Source of the DNA: Paragonimus skrjabini miyazakii
Taxonomy: Eukaryota > Platyhelminthes > Trematoda > Plagiorchiida > Troglotrematidae
Length of the DNA stretch: 64,000 nucleotides
Reading direction: 5' to 3'
Assembly: GCA_014338405.1 (NCBI GenBank)
Contig: JTDE01000200.1
Span: forward strand, 62,001-126,000
Position 1 is the first letter of the stretch. The number at the start of each line of letters is the position of its first letter. Below, in pieces: positions 1-13,000 of the stretch. The notes beneath the pieces are model-generated. The model was not told where the DNA came from and did no database searches. It was given only the letters and a program-made list of their open reading frames with translations. A program made the position numbers and the translations under genes.

Positions 1-3000
1 CTAGTACAAATCAAAGCTGTACAAACGTTAGTTAGATGATGGGTTGTTAATAGAATGACAAGCGATTAAAACGGTGCAGTTAGTCAGTGTAGTCAACTTT
101 GTTCCTCAAAGTTTTTCCCTAATTCACGAGTTGAATAGTGGGTTATCTTTACGTTTCGAGTAAACTAGGTGTCATTTAACATTTAGGGTATTACAAAGTA
201 TCTTGGAGAGGACGGAGACTGAAATTTATGACGTTCGGCTCTCATGATGTGAAAAGGTAACTGCCTCCTATGTTGTTTCACAGACCCACATTTATGTGTC
301 CTAAAGTTAAATTGCAGACTGATTGGTTACTGATTTAAGAAACCGCTCGAATACACTAGTTATGGGAATATCTGTGAAAGGAATCTAAGTTACACATCAA
401 AGACGATATATAGGTTACCGCTTTGAAAATATTTATCAGCGCCACAAAGGTACTTCCTTTTAACAGTATCACGAATAACTCTGTGTCTCCGCCCTCAGTA
501 AAAAGTGAACTGCCGACCCATCAACTTTCTTGAGGGTGCGGAGGCACCCTGACAGAAAAGAACTATCCGAAACCAAGGAACACATATCAGCGTATCCGAA
601 AGATGTAGTGACACACCTATTAGTTTGTGACCTTCAGTAAATACGAAACCTCCGCCTTTCATTACAAGGTGCCTTTCATCTACTAATCACTAACCATTAT
701 ACTACCGTTTGTTGTCCTGACGGATGCACACAACTCTTAGATTTGACTTTTTAAAAGTTTTATTGATAAAATGTCGGTAGCTTGTTCTACAGCCCCATGA
801 CTATCATGCCGTATTTGCTTTGGGTTTATCTTTGAGCCATACTCTTGATCTTGGTCGACTCGATAGCACTACATTTCTTCTAGGAACTATTTTACTTCAT
901 CCCAATCATAAACATTTCCAACTGATAAGAGTCTGTGGGACTGATTCTCACCCTTATTCAATAGTCGGGAAGCTACCGTCAGCGGTCCCAATACAAAACG
1001 AAATCGATATTCCTCAGTACCGGTAAGTACTGTCAGCTATTCATAGGGAGGAAATGCATAAAAAACTAATTATGAACTCAAATGGCTTTAAACCATTCAA
1101 AGGATATTCTGTATCTAGCCTACTTACGTATGTTGTTTAGCAATAAGAGACTTCCTCACCGTTAAGTCTTACTCTGATTCGTTTCAGTGATGATTGCAGG
1201 ATTAGAGCGTCATTTTAATCAAGTAAATTTTGTTATTAACTTGTTTAGTCTCATTAAATGTAGATGAACATGGCCTGCGTTCAGTTCATCTGCATGGCAT
1301 CCTACATTTCTGTCCAGAGAAAAGTTATTGACCGCCAACCCCTAATGATGTCTTCTAAATATTTCACTCAAAAGGAATTTCAGTCATAATGCCGGATAAG
1401 TAGGCAGTTTACAGTTCAATCAAAAATCACGTACAGTTTGTAAAATGCGGGTGTTTCAAGCGTTAGTGTTCAATGGGAAGATGAACCAGCCGGAATACTT
1501 ATGCCACATGTAGATAGCAGTCAGATTAGCACCGTTTTCTAGCCGCCGGGCAGACTCATTACATTCCGCAATGAACTGAAAAACCTGATTATGGATTGCT
1601 CTGCATTTCAACTCAAATCCAACTAGCCTAATCAACCAAATAATGAGTTCACTAATGATTGATCACTTTCACAAGCAGCAACATACATCGTTATACTTGT
1701 TGAGGTTCCATTAGGTGCACGTCAGTGTGACTGATATCAGACCAGTAAACAATTAGTTTGAAATCATGTGTGAAGATTGTGGCAAAGTACAACAGTATCT
1801 GTGCTAACTTGTACAAATCGAACGTAAGGAATTAGAGAGTCGTACCAACTAAAAAGAGGTCACTTGGACTTTCAGAAAGGAAATGTAAGCCTTGTCTAGG
1901 AAAGGTGAAATTATGCAACAAAAGGGGAAAAATAAGCCTTGATAGTTAAAAGAAGGATGTTTGTCGTTTGTGGTTTAATAGTTCCTTCAGGAAAAAACAA
2001 AATTCTGGACCAGTAAAGGTGTTTCTTTGATGGTGATGTTTCTTCCTGGGAATGAAAGCATTTTACTCCCATATAATATACTCGAGATGCTTAGAACACG
2101 ATGACTAAGATTAGTTTGTTTTGTAAGGACGGTTGTAACAGACATTCGCCTATGGTCTCTCTCTATTAGCATCAGCGAGCAGTATGTTGTGAAAACTGCA
2201 CAGCCCTCATACATTGAACAGCAATCAACTGTTGAGGTGAGCAAGAAATAAGTACATACCACTCTGGTTAAAAAATAATAAAAACTAACGCATCAGTTTG
2301 TGTTACACCGCTCAGCATTTTCTAACCTACAACAGCATGATCACTTGCGAACTGAGATGCTGTCCTTGGGCAGGGACGTTGTTGCTTTGAATTTTCTACC
2401 TCTAAAACAAAGAAGGTTACACAATTCACCTGGTTGTAATCGTAATAATATTTGTTTTCACCCTATCACGCGTTGATAATAAGCAAACGTTTTGGAAAGT
2501 GGGCTCATTTTTACCTGAATTTCAATGAGTACACTTTATAAACTAACTTGAGTTAAGCTCTTTAAACTAAGAGAGCATTGACACCACATGAATAAAACAT
2601 TCCCCGAACAGATCATTACACGAATTCATTTCACTTGCACTCGTACATCTGAAACTAACAAGGTTAAAGTGAATAATTACAATGCAGAAAGATCTGGAAA
2701 GCGAATGAGACTCACTACTAAATCGAAAAGGATAAATCTGTTAAAGTTATTTGAATACAACCTGCCCAAGGTGAATCGGTTTCCTCTCGTGCCCGAGAGA
2801 AAATAATTAGAACGGTTGAATTTTATGACTACTTGATGGATAAGTCCGTTGTCAGATCAATTAGTACCAGACTAGGTATACGTTTCAACAGCACATGATT
2901 AAAAATGTATCGATACAGAAATGCATATATTCACGTAGAAAGGAGGCAAATACAAATGCATCGACTTGTATAATTATAATTATAAACGTATATCCATATT

Positions 3001-4532
3001 CACGTACGAATATCTTGTTGTGGATTTATCGATAGGTATAAATATTTATTACCTGACCATATATGACTTCGTATTTACAGGTATATATATATGACATAGT
3101 TGTAAACGTCTTTTAAGATTTTAACGCGTATCTGTCCACATATATGGATTAATAAGCACCCAAACGTCCGTGCATCCATGAATGCACCTTCAGGGCACGT
3201 GCCGTAGAGATAAGTGCGGACACTATTTTGCGAGACAAAGTCAAATATGTCTTGTTATTTTTTGACAAGATTGCTTGTGCCACCTCACCCAAACTTGACA
3301 ACTTGCATTTTATTAAATTTTCGGAAAATTTTCTATAAAAGTAAACCGACTCTTCTGTTCATACGGTTCTTAAATATTACACTACTCAAATGGTGTTAGT
3401 AGTTAGCATTTCTTATAGCAGTAAACGACGACTGACTGTGATATGTGGTCCGTGGCTGTTCTGTGATACGGGGAGCAGCATTTCGTGCCTACAGAGGTGT
3501 CGACGACGTAAAATGTACAACCATAATGTATGATTATTTTGTTATACGAAAATTTCAATATGTGAGCTTATGCTTAGGTACATCTAGCAGAAATACTGAG
3601 TAATTGCAGATCAAAACGGAAAACTTCCAGCCCTAAAACTACTTTCCTAAACGGCGTACGATAGAAATTGTATAAAAGCCCGCTGAAGTAAACTTTCAGT
3701 AGAGTGATTTGCTGATTTAATGTGCGATGTCTCACACGTGAATAAACTTTGGATTTTTGCGTGGTGAGAAAGGTTGAAAAAAGAGGATAGGCATGATCAG
3801 AAAGGATTCATCTAGCAAAATATGGTTTGTAAATATTGTTAATGCGCCAGCGACTGATAAGACTGGCCAAGGTTAGAGAAACAATTCACTTGGAGATGCG
3901 TTTGGGTGACCTTAAAAGTAGCGTAATATTGCCCGCAAAAATTACAGTGCAACAAGCACAGAAAAACATAGGTAAGAATGAAAGCAACAAACACCGACTG
4001 GTTGGCGGCATCCGAAACGGATTAGCCTGTCACAGTGGCCGAAGCCAAAGGATGCCTGCGCTGTAAACCATCACCCCAAGTGGCTTGCGCTGCACCGCTT
4101 GCAGTTCCACTCACACACCACGTATCCGGTGTAAACCCGAAGGAATAAGACCAGTGGGTGTGTGGGTGAAGCCTTTGTGTCCAGCTGGCCAATGCTGGTT
4201 AGCCAATTGAACAGCTAGCACGAAAAGGAAACCCTTATCTCTCGAAAATAAACAGTGAGAGAGACTGCAATGACAAGATCTATACTAGGAAGAAAGATGT
4301 ATGAGATGTAATACAAGAAGCATTTCAGTATATAAGTGCATGTTAGTGCATTCTGGAGAGGATAAAGTTGAAAACCAAAACTCAAAGTTGAACTACGAAA
4401 AGATCAGACAGACGATTCATCATTCAATACACCAACAAAGCTCAAGAAAAGAGTAGGTAGAAGATCACAGACACCCCAGTATCTGAAAAGAGGAGCGGAT
4501 TAGTCGCCAAACTACCGTGGTCTTGGTCGATG
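1..4532. other. No recognisable gene
   Basis: AT-rich DNA with only short ORFs (all under 80 codons) that resemble no family I know and show no coding-like composition. A very AT-rich patch with short TATA runs lies at about 2910-3140. The stretch 4030-4250 is richer in G+C and could be a diverged repeat, but I cannot assign it. Confidence 0.6.
487..543. repeat. Imperfect inverted repeat (hairpin)
   Basis: CTCCGCCCTCA at 487-497 is complementary to TGAGGGTGCGGAG at 531-543 apart from a two-base bulge. The stem is G+C-rich in an AT-rich setting. No tandem copies or flanking duplication were noticed; the function is unknown. Confidence 0.45.
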
Positions 4533-4593
4533 CAATCATTATCAAAAATAGAATGGATATACTGATATGACCTACGTGAGCCTAACGTACTCG

Positions 4594-4950
4594 TCATCTC
4601 TTCGCTGACGGTGCACTATGAGTACGTTGATGACTCACTAATCCCAAACGGCCAGCGCATTCGCGGCCGCACACAACGCAGCGCCATATAGTCATGTAAC
4701 CACGACCTATGGCACCGATGGTTCCCTTGCGTACCGTGCGCTTTCGTTCTCGGCCGCGTAATAACTGCTCGTTGAACTCGCGGACGCCCTTCCGAATTGT
4801 ATTTCTCCAGGTAGTTCGGTTCAACGCTAAGTCTTCCCAACATCTAAAATCAATTGTACAACGTGAAAGACTTACCTGCACAGCATCCTGGTATCTCAGC
4901 TTCTGAACACCGGGATTTCGTCTACCTGATCTCACTTGTCTATACAGCAC
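4594..4950 (-). pseudogene. LINE pol C-terminus with CCHH zinc finger
   Basis: A 118-codon frame ending in a zinc-finger motif: Cys91, Cys94, His107 and His111, with the framework GRECAGRLGLVSHQRTH. It is preceded by the basic segment RYQDAVQVSLS and by WEDLALNRTTWRNTIRKG, typical of the region between thumb and finger in this LINE family. Such C-terminal fingers are thought to help bind nucleic acid. The stop at 4594 is followed by a short 3' UTR. The block is open, but it is cut off from the RT by frameshifts between 4950 and 5168. Confidence 0.82.
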
Positions 4951-5167
4951 CTGCTTCGGGATACGGTCATCGCTCTTCCGATGGACGTGACCCAGTCAAC
5001 GAAGCTGATTCAACATCGGCAAGGCTTCCATCCCGTTCATGTCCGCTCGCCACAGTACCTCAGTGTTTGGAACCACGTCCGGCCATCGAATATCTAGGAT
5101 GCACCTTAGATATTTCTAGTGAAAGCGGCTCAGATAGCCCACATTCTGTTCATACCACTTCTACGTT

Positions 5168-5755
5168 TCACTGCCGTACAGCAGTATAGACAGCACCATT
5201 GAGCGGTAGACGAAGAGCTAAGTGCTCGGCTTCAGGCTGTGATTCTTCCACACGTCTTTCAAGTCGTCCGAAAGCAGTACTAGCCTTTGCCACACGAGCT
5301 CTCAACTCACGGTCCACGGACAGATCGGTGGACAGATTGCTACCCAAGTAGCGGAAATTTGTGCAGCTGCTGACAACATCTCCATTAACACGGATTTGAG
5401 GTGAAGGTGCACAGACAGCACCTCCGCCCGGAGAAGGCTGAAAGAAAGAAAATGTCTTACCTGTGTTGATATCCAGTCCAAACTTGGATGCCGCGGTCGC
5501 GAAAGCCGTTGCCAATCACTGCAGTTCGTCCTCGCTATGTGCAAACAGAGCGCTGTCATCTGTGAACAGAAGCATGCGCATCATTGAGGTATATAACCGG
5601 GTTGGGGCACCGAAAAGTCGAATATTCAGAAGGCGTCCATCCGTTCGGTACTTTACCTCAACTCCGTCATTCCCAGAATCCTGGAAAGCAACTGTTATCA
5701 TGGCAGTCAAATATAAGCTAAATAGGGATGGAGCCAGGACACAACCTTGCTTCAC
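5168..5755 (-). pseudogene. LINE reverse transcriptase, palm and thumb (in-frame TGA)
   Basis: Two blocks (5516-5755 and 5168-5515) lie in the same frame, separated by one in-frame TGA at 5516-5518. The first opens with the motif-B sequence MKQGCVLAPSLFSLY and contains FTDDSALF (motif C; the usual residue before DD is Ala, here Thr, but the Asp pair is kept). The second carries the thumb motif NFRYLGSNLSTD and the alpha-helical ELRARVAKASTAFGRL. After 5168 the homology goes on in shifted frames to about 4950 (for example a segment reading VTSIGR), so further indels exist. Confidence 0.85.
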
Positions 5756-5797
5756 GCCAGTGACAATGTCAAAATCACCAGAGGTAGATCCACACGA

Positions 5798-6352
5798 TTA
5801 CATCCTCGCCCTCATGCTCACATGCAACAATCTAATCAAATTGACGAACTTACCTGGGCATCCAAACTTACCAAGCACCGTCCACAGCGTCTCGCGGCTC
5901 ACGGAATCGAACGCCTTGGTGAAGTCTACGAAGAGGGCATACAGAGACTGGTTACGTTCCCGGCACTTTTCTCGAAGCTGTCGAGCAGCGAACACCAGGT
6001 CGATCGTACTCCGATTCGCCTGGAATCCGCATTGCTCCTGGAGAACATTGGCCTCTAAGACATCCGAATTCAGCCGGTTCAGAAAGATTCTGGCAAGTAC
6101 CTTGCCTGCACAGCTCAGCAGACTTATGCCCCGATAGCTGTTGGGGCATTGCCTGCTACCATTACCTTTGAACAAAAGTGCTATCACAGCATCCTTGAAA
6201 TCCTGTGGCATCACCTCGTGCTCCCAGATGGAGTGAACCAGCTGGAGCAGTGCACGTTCCATCGCCGGACCGCCATTCTTCAGGATTTCGCCTGGCAATC
6301 CATCTTCACCTGCAGCCTTACCGTTGCGAAGTTGACCAATCGCCCTCTGCAA
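5798..6352 (-). pseudogene. LINE reverse transcriptase, N-terminal half
   Basis: A 184-codon open frame with the first half of a non-LTR RT. Visible motifs: AGEDGLPGEILK (residues 14-25), YRGISLLS (73-80), CGFQANRSTIDLVFAARQL (108-126) and the motif-A block FVDFTKAFDSV (141-151), whose first Asp (143) is the first catalytic carboxylate. The frame then ends at VSMRARM and the RT continues at 5755 in another frame, so a frameshift or small deletion lies at about 5755-5800. In an intact element this domain copies the RNA from a nicked target. Here it cannot form a full enzyme. Confidence 0.88.
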
Positions 6353-6394
6353 TTCTAGTAAATCAGGAGCGAGAGCAAGTGAAGGCTTGATAGG

Positions 6395-7056
6395 CTACTG
6401 CGGCAGGCTGTTCACGGTCACCCAATCAATGGTAGCGGGACGATCTATTAGACTACCAAAGTGTTTGCGCCAGACCTTCATACTGTCCTCTAGCTGGGCG
6501 CACGAACAGCCGGTGTCTACGACTACCAGTGCTTTAGTAGACTGGATTGATGGGCCGAATATCGCTTTGAGCGAATCGTAGAACTCCTTATGTTGTCGAC
6601 GATCTGCGAAGCCCTGCATCCGCTCACCCTGCTTCATCTACCAGTTGTCCTTGATTCCGCGAACACGCTCGGCCAGTTGACGGCGGATAAGTTGGAACGT
6701 CTCCTTCTTCACTTCATTGCCCGGGTCCACCGTGGAGGCAGCAAACGTGGTATTCTTCTCTCGTACCAGTTCGGCGATAACCGCGTTGTTGTTGTCGGAT
6801 CAGTCCGGGCGTTTCTGGCGTTTGACATCAATAGTCTCATTGGCTGCTGTCGTGATCCGTTCCTTGATGAACTGCCACATATCCTCAGGGGTAGTGGACA
6901 CAGGAATGTCGTGCAGACGAGCGACAACTGCATATTGAAAGGCAGTCTTCGTCTCGCAATTTTCCAGTCGTTTGATATCCAACTTCTGCCGTTGTCCGGA
7001 AGATCTACAGAAAAACACCGACTAAGGGATAGACGAAGCTCAAGGACACGAAACAT
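6395..7056 (-). pseudogene. LINE pol, linker between endonuclease and RT (broken)
   Basis: This block carries the typical link between endonuclease and RT, split over frames. At 6800-7018 there is a segment with KLDIKRLENCETKTAFQ, matching the usual lysine/leucine-rich start of the linker. It runs in another frame through 6640-6800. At 6395-6637 lies a segment containing EFYDSLKAIFGP and ending VTVNSLPQ, which in intact relatives sits directly before the RT. At least two frameshifts and a stop before 6637 break it. The 5' edge (about 7056) has an LRLSLS motif that normally follows the endonuclease, so the truncation point is just upstream. Confidence 0.75.
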
Positions 7057-7060
7057 ATCG

Positions 7061-10000
7061 CCTTTTTATCTTATTAAAAACAACTGTAACAGGACGCGAC
7101 CATGTAATGTTGTCAGTTAAACTGGGATTCTGACATCTAACAGAAGGAGACTTAGGAGCAATTTCGTGGTCAGTGAAAAGCAGTTACGTTGTTCTTTGAG
7201 AGTTGAAAATAAAACGCTGACTATTGGTAACTGCGGAGATGAAAAAGTGGGAAAAATATCGGTCGACCAAATTTATAAATCATTCTGTGAGGAAGAAGAA
7301 GGTCAATTAAGAACGTGGTGAGTTCCACACATTATAACATCAATATACTTAGAAATACACTTAATGAAAAGAAAGATCATGTTATAAGCGTGAGGAAAAG
7401 ATAATGAAAAATATGGGTTTTTGCCTTGTAAAGAGCCTGAACTAATTTGTACAATGAAATTTTTTCCAATCAGGTAAGCTGAGTGCGTTCCATCTTTTGA
7501 ATGAGAAGAATTAAAGCTTGCTCAACTCCAGTATCCACTAGAGATTTTGGTGAAAGAACTCTAACAGAACTACTACTTTGGGCCCTACAACTGTACGTTT
7601 TTCATTTTTACCGCTAAAATGGCATAAACTGAACAAATGAGGGTAGAGTGTGACCAAAAAACAGAAAGCTGGAATTCCTTATTAGATTCAACGTTTTGAA
7701 GGCAAATGAGTTACTAACACTTCCCCAAACAGTTTCGGAGAGATGGCTTTGTAAACAGTTAATCGGAATCTTAAAGTATTGTAGTAATGCTGGCAATTCT
7801 TTTAACCAATCAGTCATTTTCAGTCTTGGGTCGTACCTGCGAGTGAAATTTGTCAGGTTGCTGTTGGTCATGGCAACGGTCCACAACATTACAGGTTAAT
7901 AAGTATAAATGTACAGTGAAGAAAAAGTAGAGAAATAAAGTGGGCACACAGACAAAAACAGTTGAGTTTCGTGAAGGAGAAGAGTCAGCCAGTTTACAGA
8001 TACAAACTTGCCGCTGACTAAGACACATTGCCATGTGTTCCCAGCCAGTGGTGTGAATTTTTGCTAACTCCTCAGCCAGGTAGACGGCACCCACAAACCT
8101 TGCTCAGCTGAACGGCCAAGGTATTCATAGCCCGTTATCACGACATCATGTGGCCACCTTGTGATTTCGTCCAACCATCAACAGCCACCTTGAACACTGT
8201 GAGGTGTGGCAGATGCTTCGTCGGCATACGGAGTGAAGGACTCAACCAACAAATACTGTGCATTTTAACTATCACGGTTATAGGTTGCAAACTTGTACAT
8301 TTTCCGAATAAGCGCTGATGAACAGTGCTGTCTGATCCTGACCACTGCGGCGTGCAGGGGTTGTATTCGAAACTACGTCAGGTATTTGAATTATACCGAA
8401 TGTTTTCTGGCTGTATTAAATAATCTCTTCTTCCTTGTTCAGAAGATTGAAGTTCTTCAACTATAAACGTAGTTCCGATGTATGCATATAAGATCGTGAA
8501 CCCCTACGCGGTCAGTAATGCGACACACGACCTTGTGAGTGCAATTGATTTTAGTCTGTCCTGTCCTCTTTGGCCTATTCGACACGCTTATACCTGGAAA
8601 GACCGAAGTCCTAATCAGCATAGCCCTCCGGATCCATGCAATACACTTGTATGACCACTACGTCGATGCAGCACAATAGTTCAGGTGTAGCAGAATAAGT
8701 TTTCTTTTTCTGCCTAACAACTCGAATGTGAGCGGCAGTGACAGAGTTGTTAAAACTGGCGCAAAATCGAAGACCAGGTGGATCTGTGCTGGTCTGCAGT
8801 TCCTTGTGGGCCATGTGCACCATCTCTTGCGCACTCACAGCTACGCAATGTGCGCTGGCATGGGTACTCAGGTCTGTCTTCCTGCTTTGTCGGAGTACTT
8901 GGCGGTTGTGCTTTTGGAGTTGACCGGCGATACTGTGCGGGACAACACGAAAATCCGTATCAATTCCCGTCACTTGCAACCGACATTTTTTTAACAATCA
9001 GGAATTTGCCGCTAAAAAATCGAATGAGACAATAACTGAAGACTTCTTCGTAAGTCAACAGTGATGAGCGTTAAACCTGTTCACTATGTACACCCTGTAA
9101 TCAACAGTCGACCCGCTGGAATAAAGCCCAAACGGTAGCATCTGAATCACTTGTGTTAACGAGTCGCTGAATTTACATACTGTGTCACAAGCCTCGTCGT
9201 ACTACTTTCAGGGCGCATGGTATGAACCACACAAACCTTACTAAGCGCTTGCTATTCGAAGACTGTCACTTGTGTGTGAAACTTTCTATCCTGAAGCTTG
9301 CTTTGGTTTTCAGTTCGTGTCCGCTGTTGCCAGTTCATACTGCGTGAACTTTGTGTGTAAATATTGAGCTACTATTAGAATGCAGTAGTATCGCAATAAA
9401 TTAGCGAAATGCAACAGGAATTTTAGTTGAACTTGACAGAGCAAGTTTGTTCGGCTTGTTCGCTTATTTTGCAAGCAATTGCCTAGTTTTTCAAACCCGG
9501 TTTACAGCTGATTTGATCGGCTGATTATTTCATCAGGTTTTGTTTCAACTAGCCCAGACCTAATTTACAAAGTCGACCTAACAGCCTGTTTTGGGATTAC
9601 TGAAAAACAGTGACGATGTAAAAGTTTTTCTCCAAAAAGTACTACCACAAACCGAGATTGCAACTAGCAACTGGATATCCCATCCGGCAGTGAACCAAGG
9701 TGTATACATAGTGCACCGGCGATAACACATTATCAGACCAATAGCCTGAAGTGGTCGGCCGAAGTACGACACATAGCCAGTAGTTAATTTTTTCAACCCT
9801 TGATAACTCATAGAATGTTTGTATTATATAACTTTAAGAAACACGGGTGTTTTTGTGTAGAGAGAAGGTGACGGCTACATCATAGGAAGAGGAAACAAAA
9901 TTTCACAACATAATGCATACAGATTCTACATTATATAGATAGTGAATTACACTCCACAGTGATGTATAGGCACCCCGTATTGATAGCCTGTTATGATCGA

Positions 10001-13000
10001 CCGATTTGGCTCTGTTAGCTATAACTCAGGAAGAAGCTGTCAGTTTTTGTTTATCGTTCATCAGGGTCATCGGACCTCGCACGGTGCAACGTCATTAAAG
10101 TTTTACTTCTATTCGTTAAGTGAAAAGCAGCTAACCGGTTAATCGAAGAAATAAAGGAATTTCATTTTGATGACAATGACTGAAGATGCATTTGAAGGAC
10201 GCAGTGTTTGTTATTAAACCTACATTACTCTGGTTTTTACAGTGACCGTACTGGGTGACCTTTGACAGACTGTGTTGCTGGCTTATTTCGTCCTCACCGC
10301 TTATGAACCCCGAAAATTCGGGAGCACACGAGAGAAGTGCCCACTCCTCTGTCACCTAAGTGGGAGTATATGTATGCTCCTAATTTACGTAAGCCAATTC
10401 ACATAGATGGGCCGATCCAGGCCATACAATCGCTGAATACTACTGACAAACTTGCCCATTCGTCTTTGTGATATACTTCAAACTTTAGGATTATTCTATT
10501 CAAGAAACATCTTCATTGAGTTTTTCGCTCAGTTTAAACCTTCCTCTATTGAATTAGAATGAGGACTATGAAATGATGAATACCAAATACCATGTTCGTT
10601 GTAGGACGCGGGTTCCCCTCTACGTTTGTCTATCGGCATATTGTCGAACAAGATATAAGTTGAGTATTTGTTTGCTGTAATCCTTTCAAGTGAACACTCT
10701 AAATGTACTATCTGGTTGACTGCATATTCATCAATTTTAAATGTTAAAGTGCAACTCCGCCTGTTGTCGTTGAGTTTTCATTAAATTGTCGAGCTCATAT
10801 TTGGGGTTGGACCACTTCGTTGCACTTCAAGGTACTGTAAAGGGATTGGATTGGACAAACGCATCGATTCGAAGTCAACCAGTGATTAACAGAAGGCTAC
10901 GGCCAATCAATGTTGACAACGCGAGCAGACTGGTAAGCCAGCGTGGGGACCAATCAAGATGACACGCTGCTCCAGCATCGGATTTTGTTATAACGAGCAT
11001 CGGAGTAAAACAAGTTGTTTAAGTGCGTCACACGTTAAAACAAACGAGCTACAAGCGGAGTCAAGCCGACCAATGGGAAAACCAAAGCATCAGCATCAAT
11101 TATAATTCTTCATTTTACTGAATTGTCTCGTTTATAAAATCACTGATAGAAACTCAATAAACTGATATTTCCTTTGTGCCACGAAGACTGACATTTGCTT
11201 TCGTTCCGGAAGGTAGCGAATTTTCCAGAATTCAACATTTGATATCCCGTTATTCACGAAGTTCACTCTAAAGCATTAAACTAGGAAATATTCCAGAAAT
11301 CATGCTAGTTCATGTGAAACTGAAGATTATATGAAAACTTTTGAGCCCATGTGTCTCGCCAAGACGAGGAAAATTAGTTCATTTCCTCACAGATGTTGGG
11401 AAGCAGCCTTATGCGCTCTTTAAAAATTGGCATTCCAAAATCTCTTATTACACTTTCATGCGATGTGGTGAAACAGACACCACTCAAGCATGTGCAACCA
11501 GTACATTTTTGGCGGCTACAATCAGTATTCCATACTTTACTGTGAAAAAAAATACGGTAGTATACACAAGACTTCATCCTTCAACCATAGACCCCGATGT
11601 CTGAGTGCAATTTTGTGTAGCAGCTGTAAACATAACTTGATGGTTTTTTCAACGCCGGAATTAATATTCCTTCTTTCACGTTTTTCTTCGGCCCCTCTCA
11701 CAAATGACACGCACGTGGATTAAGTTGCCACGAGAAAGTTATTTTTATATCTTTTATACAACGACCATGTAAACGAGTTTTGCTCGAGAATCTCATGCGA
11801 AAAGCAACTCGTGTCTCAATATTCTGCGCTACCTCTCCGGACAGTTTTCATAAATCGTCAGATTCATGCTTTTGTCCGAATGTTGCTTAAACTTGCTTTT
11901 GTACTGGATGAAAATACGCCCACAGACCAGCCGGTTTTCCTTTATTTCCTATTGTTTGCATCTCGCTCGTCTTTATTCACCCACGTAAATCTTTAAGCAC
12001 ATTTAGGTTTTGACCAGCACTAATAGAGGACAGTTAAATTAACATATCGATCGTTCTCTCTCCAGTGCAAGACAGACACCATTATTATCTGCCATAAACG
12101 AGTTTGGCGGAAAATTCCAATTAATGAGTGTTGAAAGATAAATCCATACAATCACATGAGGGCTTTGCTCTAAACCACCTTTGAATTGGCACTTTCTGAA
12201 ACTGTATATTGTAGTCTGTCTGCTTCAGGGTACTGTTCTTTCAGATTCATACCGTGAGTGAGGTGTCGGCTCATCTTCCAGATCTTCCAAACAAGGACGA
12301 TCTCGGTAGTGGGATTTTTGTTTGAGAGTGAGTTCTGGGAGTCACTGGCATCACTCCCAGTTTCGACTCTCGCGACAGCGGTGGTTGCACAATGGCTATG
12401 AGGCTTATTGTATTCATCCAACCACTTGGCCTCAACGAAAATTATACTACTTAAAATCAGCAAGTACCATTAGACAATTTTACAACTTTTATTGCTTATG
12501 CCTATGAAGTTAAGACGTCGATTTGACGCCAAGTTTGCGCAGGCAGCCCGCTATTTACAGTTCTCTGGCTCTTTTGGTATACAGATAAAATCTTGAAAAA
12601 AAGATGTGGACAACTGAGTTTTCCAAATTCCTCGAGCCAGAGTGAATTCAAATCAAGGAATTAGCGCAACTTGGTTAAAGAACCGTAATTTAAACTCAAA
12701 TTATGTTAGTGTTCTCTTTTGGACAACTTTATACAAAGGCGAATCTTCCACATCTTTCCATTTGAGAGATAACAAAGTATCCGATATATTTTCTTCCAGA
12801 ACCCAACTTGTAAGCAACTCTTATGAATTCGTCTGGTTTGGTCTAGCTGCATTTCCATCTGACTCAACTTGTTAAATTAATTAACTCAGACTGTACTGTC
12901 TCTCTGAGGGGACTCGTGAGGAAGTGATATCCCACTATCAGTGTGTAACGACAAAAGTAAGCAACTAACCGAAAAATAGACAGAAAGACCGACAAAGAGA

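Larger units (their letters stand above)
4533..7060 (-). mobile_element. 5'-truncated non-LTR retrotransposon (LINE) relic
   Basis: Five consecutive minus-strand coding blocks follow the order of the pol protein of an APE-type non-LTR element common in invertebrate genomes: region after the endonuclease, RT fingers and palm, RT thumb, then a C-terminal CCHH zinc finger. The apurinic endonuclease domain is missing, so the copy is 5'-truncated near 7060, as is usual for target-primed reverse transcription. On the minus strand the 3' end after the stop reads into GGTCATATC and then TTTTTGATAATGATTG (about 4533-4552), resembling the short-repeat tails of RTE-like elements. Several frameshifts and stops make it inactive. 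Clade (RTE-like versus others loosely annotated as jockey-like) is not settled. Confidence 0.88.

Noticed and set aside
8611..8997. 128-codon minus-strand ORF as a gene
   Set aside because: TTG start directly after a stop, no domain, low-complexity feel, and no splice or promoter context. Kept only as a remark on the region.
10437..10480. ACTACTGACAA as a fourth SINE hammerhead
   Set aside because: No GAAA follows and neither the A nor the B box of the SINE can be found nearby.
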